18,384 nucleotides of DNA from Paramarasmius palmivorus (lineage: Eukaryota; Basidiomycota; Agaricomycetes; Agaricales; Marasmiaceae), in the NCBI GenBank assembly GCA_037176845.1, contig JAYKXP010000381.1, forward strand, positions 1 through 18,384. Direction: 5' to 3'. Below are positions 13,366-18,384 of this stretch, in pieces (the stretch's first letter is position 1; every line of letters starts with the position of its first letter). Under the pieces are notes generated by a model. The model saw only the letters and a list, made by a program, of their open reading frames with translations, ran no database searches and was not told the origin of the DNA. A program made the position numbers and the translations under genes.

Positions 13366-14375
13366 CTAGTTCGTATGCGTATATTGTGAGTGTGAGTGAA
13401 AACGCGCAATACTATTAGTAATGCTCCTAATGTTCGACGACACTATACGCGCAACGGCAGAGGCGACCTGGAAGAGGTTGACGACCGTGTCGATAGCGAA
13501 CGAAGAGGTAGAGGTAACGATAGTGACCAATTGCCGCGAGATAGAGGACCTAACGCGATAGAGTTGAACGAGGGTGCAGGTCAACGCGGCACCGTATGCC
13601 CATAGCGTGAGAATGACACAGGCGAGATGGACAACGGTAGGAAGAGGTACACCATGAGTAGCCTGTAATGCGTTGGAACCGAGAACATATACCGAATCGA
13701 TGACCGAACGCCCGCCTTCAGCGAGGTTCATGAGGATGCGAAGACCCATCTCCTTGGACGCGACAGTGGTTGACAGCGCGTAACCACGAGCATCGATGAG
13801 GGACTGATGCAAGTGGAATAGGAAGGGCACGATTGTTTCACAGGTCATAGTCGATTCGTCAGTGTACAGCTGTTGAATGATCTCGGTGTAGTTGTCCAAC
13901 GTCAGGCTGTTCCAAAAGTCGAGGATGTCCAGGATAAAGGGGCTATCTGTAAAATTGAGCATGTCTGGGCAAAGATAGACTACGACAATAATAGGGCCAA
14001 AGCAGGTAGCTATCAATGCCAACTGTGCCATGCTCTGTCACCAGAATCAGCTCAAGACGCGTAGTCGATGGTATAGACACGTACCTTTCGACATCCCAAG
14101 GACAAGCCAGAGAAACAGACCACCAAAGTCAAAGCCAATACCAAGGTCCAAATGCCAGATTCGAATTCGTTATTGAACAGAGTAGTAGAAGTTGGTTCGA
14201 AGACGAGAGGGATCGTTGGAGAAGGGTCAGGATCCCCTGGCGGTTTGAGGTAAAGGCTGGTGAGAACCAGGCGAATGTAGCCGTGAATGGTTCCGTAGAC
14301 GTTGTTGTTTGAAGACCAGTTGATCGAAAGCCCGGTAAGGGTAACGAGAGATGCGAATTGGTTAAGAAGATGCAT
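13366..14375 (-). CDS. Polytopic membrane protein of unknown function
   Basis: Exons 14375-14085 and 14034-13366, joined across a 50-nt intron (GTACGT...GACAG), give 319 aa from ATG 14375. Hydrophobic segments are an N-terminal one (MHLLNQFASLVTLTGL, perhaps a signal anchor), one at about 76-93 (WTLVLALTLVVCFSGLSLG), one at 100-119 (LIATCFGPIIVVVYLC) and one near 231-255 (VVHLACVILTLWAYGAALTC). A soluble loop of about 110 residues between the last two holds two Cys and Asn-Xaa-Ser/Thr sites (NFT, NYT). The tail is Ser/Val-rich and ends with a His/Ser-rich stretch. No known family was recognised. A TATA-like CATAAATC lies about 70 nt upstream (14452-14445). The gene is divergent from the carboxylesterase remnant, and the two share a 390-bp intergenic region. 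The join is well supported because both exons are open and hydrophobicity continues across it. Confidence 0.72.
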
Positions 14376-14651
14376 TTGGAAGTGCAGGATGGTGGTGGTT
14401 GGAAGACAAGAAATGGGAATAAGCGCCAGAGATGCAAAGCGGCTGATTTATGGCACTCAACAATGTGGCTGTGTCTGGCCCAAGCGCGACGCGTCGGAGG
14501 CACGTGCAACGTTCCTTGGTTCCGTTCCGCCCACATCATTGCCGGTAAGTAGGTGTTTTCTACCAATTCTCTACGTCGCAGACATCAGGATCTCCGGAAA
14601 CGTACCATTTTCCTCTGTGCCTCTGATATCCGCGGTGGCTCACACCCGCTC

Positions 14652-14657
14652 TATAAG
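14652..14657 (+). promoter_or_regulatory. TATA-like box of the carboxylesterase remnant
   Basis: CTATAAG lies about 106 nt before ATG 14763. A start about 30 nt downstream would give a leader near 75 nt, a normal fungal arrangement. It suggests the promoter is still recognisable although the coding region is broken. Confidence 0.35.
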
Positions 14658-14762
14658 TCTAGCCTTTATCGTGAGATTATTGGGGACTCAAGCTCAGCTA
14701 CCTCAGGCTCGGAGTACTTGAGGTCTCTCGCAGCAACCACGATATTCGTTCATAATTCTCTT

Positions 14763-16800
14763 ATGACATTCAGCACATTTTTTACTTGGTTGTCGTTCCT
14801 ATCGTTGAACCATCTTCCACGCATACTTTCTCCATCTCCCGTTCCCACCATAGTTGACGTTGGGTACGCCAAGTACCTCGGAACTCGATTTCCTGACAAT
14901 GATTACACCGTCGCCTTTCTTGGTGTACCATACGCAGAGCCCCCGCTAAACGATTGGAGATTTCGCGCACCAATCCCATTGAATACGACTCGTGTCTCGC
15001 ATGAAGCTCGCAAGGCGAAGAACGGTGTGATCGATGTTAGTTTCTATCCCAATTTTTGCTTACAGGGAGGAAGAGGTACGTGTTCAATAGGAACCAACAT
15101 AATTATAGACCTAATACTAACATTTTACGCACGTTAGATGGGCTAGTGGGCGGTGCTGGTACCGAAGATTGCCTCAAGGTGAACATATACAAACCGCTGA
15201 ATGCTACAACCACATCTGCTTGTAAGTCGAAGCTAACAAGAAATGATCGTTCCTTAACAACTTTATTAGTGCCTGTGCTCGTATTCTTCCATGGTGGAGG
15301 TGAGTTTCGCCCATTTACCTTCTTGAAGTATAAATCAAGATCTTGGGTTAGGCTATATCTTCGGGAATCCACGCAACTTCCCTTTTGACCACTGGATAAA
15401 GCAAAGCCCCAACATTGTCATTGTATCCGTCTACTACCGACTCAACTCCCTAGGCTTCCTCGCACACCCAGAGCTCGTCGGCCATCTCGGGGATATGAAC
15501 GCCGGGTTCTCGACAAGTCGAGGCATGAGATGGGTACGATAGCACATTGTACATTTCGGCGGAGACCCAGCCATTGGTAACCATCGAAGGCCATAGTGCT
15601 GGTGGTGTTCTAGTCGCGCTTTCACCTGGCAAACAAGAATCTGTGAGTTTTTCTGCGCCGCTAATTGCACAGAGCGTTTCTCGAGTTCCCTTACTTCACC
15701 AGGAAACAGGTAGGTACGTTGTACATGCTGAAGCCTACATGGAGTCATCTCGTTCCTCTATAGGAAATCTTTGAATTATTTTATTTCCTCACATCGCTGG
15801 GGTGTTATACAAGGCACAGTGGCCGGAAAAGAATGGATTGTTTTACGCAATGCGGATTGTTGCAGTGCTTGCTCGGGCACAGATCTTGTTGGACACACCG
15901 GGAATTGTTACGTGCCCATTTCGATGAACTATGGCTGTTGTGACTTGACTCTTTTTCGCGCTAGTCAAAGGTGGCATATAGGGTCTTCAGGGACCGGGTC
16001 GTGGATGGTACCGTGAGCCTAGAGTTTCCTTACCACGGTCTATCGTCACGGATAATTTCCAACAGGTTGCCTTTGGTTGGTTGGGTATGCCATTATTTCG
16101 TGATTTGCTAGCTTCAATCTAAAAAGCATTCCAAGGGCTACCGTCCAACTAGGACATCGATTCCAGAAACCGGATGTAGCGATGGCCTGCGCTATCTGTT
16201 TTCCGGGTACTTTCCGGATAACGACATTCGAAGAGTTTTCTCGAGGCATGCTTTGCGGCTCAGATTTTTCGGACCCACGCTGATAGAACACACCGGGGTC
16301 TACTCAGGCTGAGGGATAGAATCATCTTTCTCAGGGATTCAAGGGCGGCAAACAGGAGATTCTGTATTCATCTGCGCCGTACGTCCTAAGATCCTTTTCA
16401 TCCTTGCATGCTACTTGATTGTCTCTTAAAGCGAAACAATAATGGTCCACGCCTTCAAAGAGGTGGGGTCATAATTGGCTGTACCGTTACTAATCAGCCA
16501 TCCCCACGTTCGGAAAAGGGGCCCAGTCGTTAGCGCATTCTGCGGAAAGTTGGATGATTTTTCAATGGGACGAAAGACGGGGTGAAGCTGGATACATTTG
16601 AATTTCTTCCATATGTAGTATTCATCTCAAACGGGAACAGGAAAAACAATGGCACAGACAATCTTTCCACCCACGTTTTAAATGATAGGAAAAGGCGTTC
16701 TCGAAAGTGCTAATCGCATCTGGGATAATCGTTTGTTCGTTCGCCAATCGGACTTACCTTCAAGCCTTGAGGAATTCGCCTTACTGGCAAGGGGGCGCTG
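14763..16800 (+). pseudogene. Carboxylesterase type B (secreted lipase-like), broken
   Basis: Family of alpha/beta-hydrolases that cleave carboxylic esters. The 5' part is intact: ATG 14763, hydrophobic leader (MTFSTFFTWLSFLSL), VDVGYAKYLGT, FLGVPYAEPP and WRFRAP, then introns at 15076-15137, 15222-15269 and 15300-15351 that join in frame through EDCLKVNIYKP and the oxyanion-hole HGGGYIFG to YYRLNSLGFLAHPE. Damage starts near 15508: two one-base shifts scramble the expected LDQVEALRWV block, a TAG at 15539-15541 replaces the usual Gln before HIVHFGGDP, and a further shift follows. The nucleophile elbow TIEGHSAGG (15580-15606) is present but in another frame. Later blocks survive in mixed frames: LARAQILLDTPG near 15870, VVDGTVSLEFP near 15998, GDSVFICA near 16355 and FFNGTKDG near 16560. 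The end is approximate. Sequencing error cannot explain this many lesions. Confidence 0.85.
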
Positions 16801-18384
16801 GGGATAGCAGATAGTGCTACCGCTGGACGGGGATGGGAGCTACGTGGAGAAGGGAGATCCTCATGAGAGGCTGGAAGGTGCGAGTTTGTGTTGTCAAAGG
16901 TATCAAAGGAACAGAACTAGCTATGATTTCTTGTTCCAACGTGTTTATGAATCACGTCTTTGCATTGTTTACATTATTACACTCAAAGTTTTAGCCTTTA
17001 CTGGCAATTCCGAACGAGTCTGCAATCAAGCTGGCAAACCTGCTATACAAATTTTCATTTCGGCTTTCTCGTTGAGGGATCAGATGGGCCAGCACCTGTC
17101 TATTCGCTCATTCTCCACGTTTAGGACGGCCTAAGCCACACTCTTTCACGAGTGTTTTTCAGGTGGACCAAAAGGGGACCAAGCTGCGAAAAATTAGCGG
17201 TCCGCAACCGCATTCAAGATTTAAAGCCAGGACGAAAAAAAAATATACTCATACTTTGATTGCCCAAAACACCGGCAATAAAGCCACTTCAGCCATACAA
17301 TCCTGCGCACTCAGCTCTCCCTCTCAGAGGTCTTATCCAAGCCTCTTACACTCCCCGTGGGCGGTATCAGAGAAATTGATTGCCTCCCACAATGGTGGCA
17401 TCTTTGAGTCTTATATGGCCTTCATTATCTTCGTATAAACCCATATTCGATCGTATAGATCAAGAAACGCGGTGGATCCCAAACTTGGAAGAAAGGGTGA
17501 TTTGAGGAAAGCTTCTTTGGCTGCCGATCGAGATGGCCAAACGGCGCGACGGGGGGAAAAATGCACCCACGGTGTGGGGATTTCAGCCTTGACCTGGCGG
17601 ATAAAAGTTGCCGTTGTGTGGGGAGCAGGATATGAATGGGTAGACGAGCTTAGTAGGAGTAGACGTTTGGTGGTGAGGGTTGGTATTGAGGGACTGGGAG
17701 AGGAAATAGCTGTCAGATTATTGGCCAAATAGTTAGTACAGGGGTGAGAAGTGGAGACGGCAAACTCCCAGAGATGCAGCTCAAAAGAATGGCCGATTCC
17801 AACTATGAACACCTTGATTTTTGTACACGAGAGTTGGGGTGTGGAAGCCGTATTTCATTCGCTTAGAGGGTTTCCCTTTGTGAGTTACGCGGTATATGAG
17901 TAGGGGAGTTAACCACCTGGGGGTGATCCTGGGTGGGGCAAGTAATGCGTGATGAACGTGTTGGACCCAGTTCTAGGGTTGCATTTCGCCTTTGGAATGA
18001 GAGGAAAAAGTCAAGAAAGCCGTGTACTGTTGTAGATGAAAACGTACACAAGTGATTTGAGGATTAGGAGCATTCAACATGGATGAGAGTCTCCGTGGTT
18101 GATAGCATCCCATGAACATACTTCTTGGACCAAGTGATGAGTGATAGGTCGAGGTAAAGGATAAGTAGCAGCCAATGTTGGCTCCAGGTCTGTAACATAG
18201 GTTAGTACATGCACATTCTAAGTGGTAATAGCTCACCTCTTTATTGAAACCATTGGCATGTAAGCACAGAAACAGCGTAAAATCCCGGGTTCTGCGTTCG
18301 TAGTCCGTAACATAAAAAACGATTCAAATCCCAAGCATGCAGACTCTATCTTTACACTTCGACGCTTTCCTTCCCTTGGCTTTT
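16801..18384. other. No supportable gene
   Basis: Frames of 60-133 codons occur on both strands (for example 16814-17134 plus, 17411-17812 minus, 17973-18236 minus), but most begin at non-ATG codons, overlap one another and show no family motif. A donor-like GAG-GTGAGC (minus, near 18236) and acceptor GTTACAG (near 18190) with an upstream ATG could make a small minus-strand gene ending at 17973; support is too thin to call. The first few hundred bases may include the unrecognisable end of the carboxylesterase relic. Confidence 0.4.

Noticed and set aside
17411..17812. 133-codon minus-strand open frame with protein-like C-terminus
   Set aside because: It begins at GTG rather than ATG, overlaps an opposing plus-strand frame of similar quality, and neither shows a family motif.
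18311..18330. GATTCAAATCCC resembling a tRNA T-loop
   Set aside because: No matching acceptor stem, D-arm or anticodon arm was found at the required distance.

Overview
The window looks like chromosomal DNA of a filamentous basidiomycete, most likely an Agaricomycete. Genes are broken by many short GT-AG introns of about 47-82 nt. A DUF6535 membrane protein, a lineage-expanded family in mushroom-forming fungi, is present. The P450 has the micro-exon architecture known from basidiomycete P450 genes. Nothing bacterial, viral or transposon-derived was recognised, and no RNA gene was found.

Layout from left to right. (1) 247-630, minus strand: a decayed 5' end of a secreted GH92 alpha-mannosidase. 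It keeps its start codon and signal peptide but has two frameshifts. (2) 1138-4837, plus strand: a long multi-exon gene for a DUF6535 four-helix membrane protein fused to two nearly identical WW domains and a low-complexity acidic tail. DNA after its stop (4838-5333) carries a degenerate copy of its last intron and more tail-like sequence. (3) 5388-5885, minus: a charged hypothetical exon with unresolved 5' end. (4) 6637-8984, plus: an apparently intact 13-exon cytochrome P450 of 564 aa, with the I-helix region split into micro-exons, one of them 3 nt. (5) 9195-9738 and 10155-10831, minus: two tandem paralogous two-exon genes for small single-pass membrane proteins. (6) 11180-11462 (minus) and 11836-12039 (plus): two weak small-gene candidates. 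(7) About 12240-13365: gene-free, with an AT-rich core. (8) 13366-14375, minus: a two-exon polytopic membrane protein of unknown function. (9) 14763 to about 16800, plus: a carboxylesterase type B pseudogene, divergent from (8). It has clean 5' exons and a broken catalytic and C-terminal part. (10) 16801-18384: no gene that can be supported.

The genes do not form an obvious pathway. The P450 stands alone, without a recognisable terpene synthase, PKS or NRPS nearby. Two decaying secreted hydrolases together with lineage-specific membrane proteins suggest a fast-evolving accessory region. The most unusual item is the DUF6535-WW fusion. The micro-exon P450 is the best-supported gene model. All functional assignments come from motif reading by eye, without a database search.
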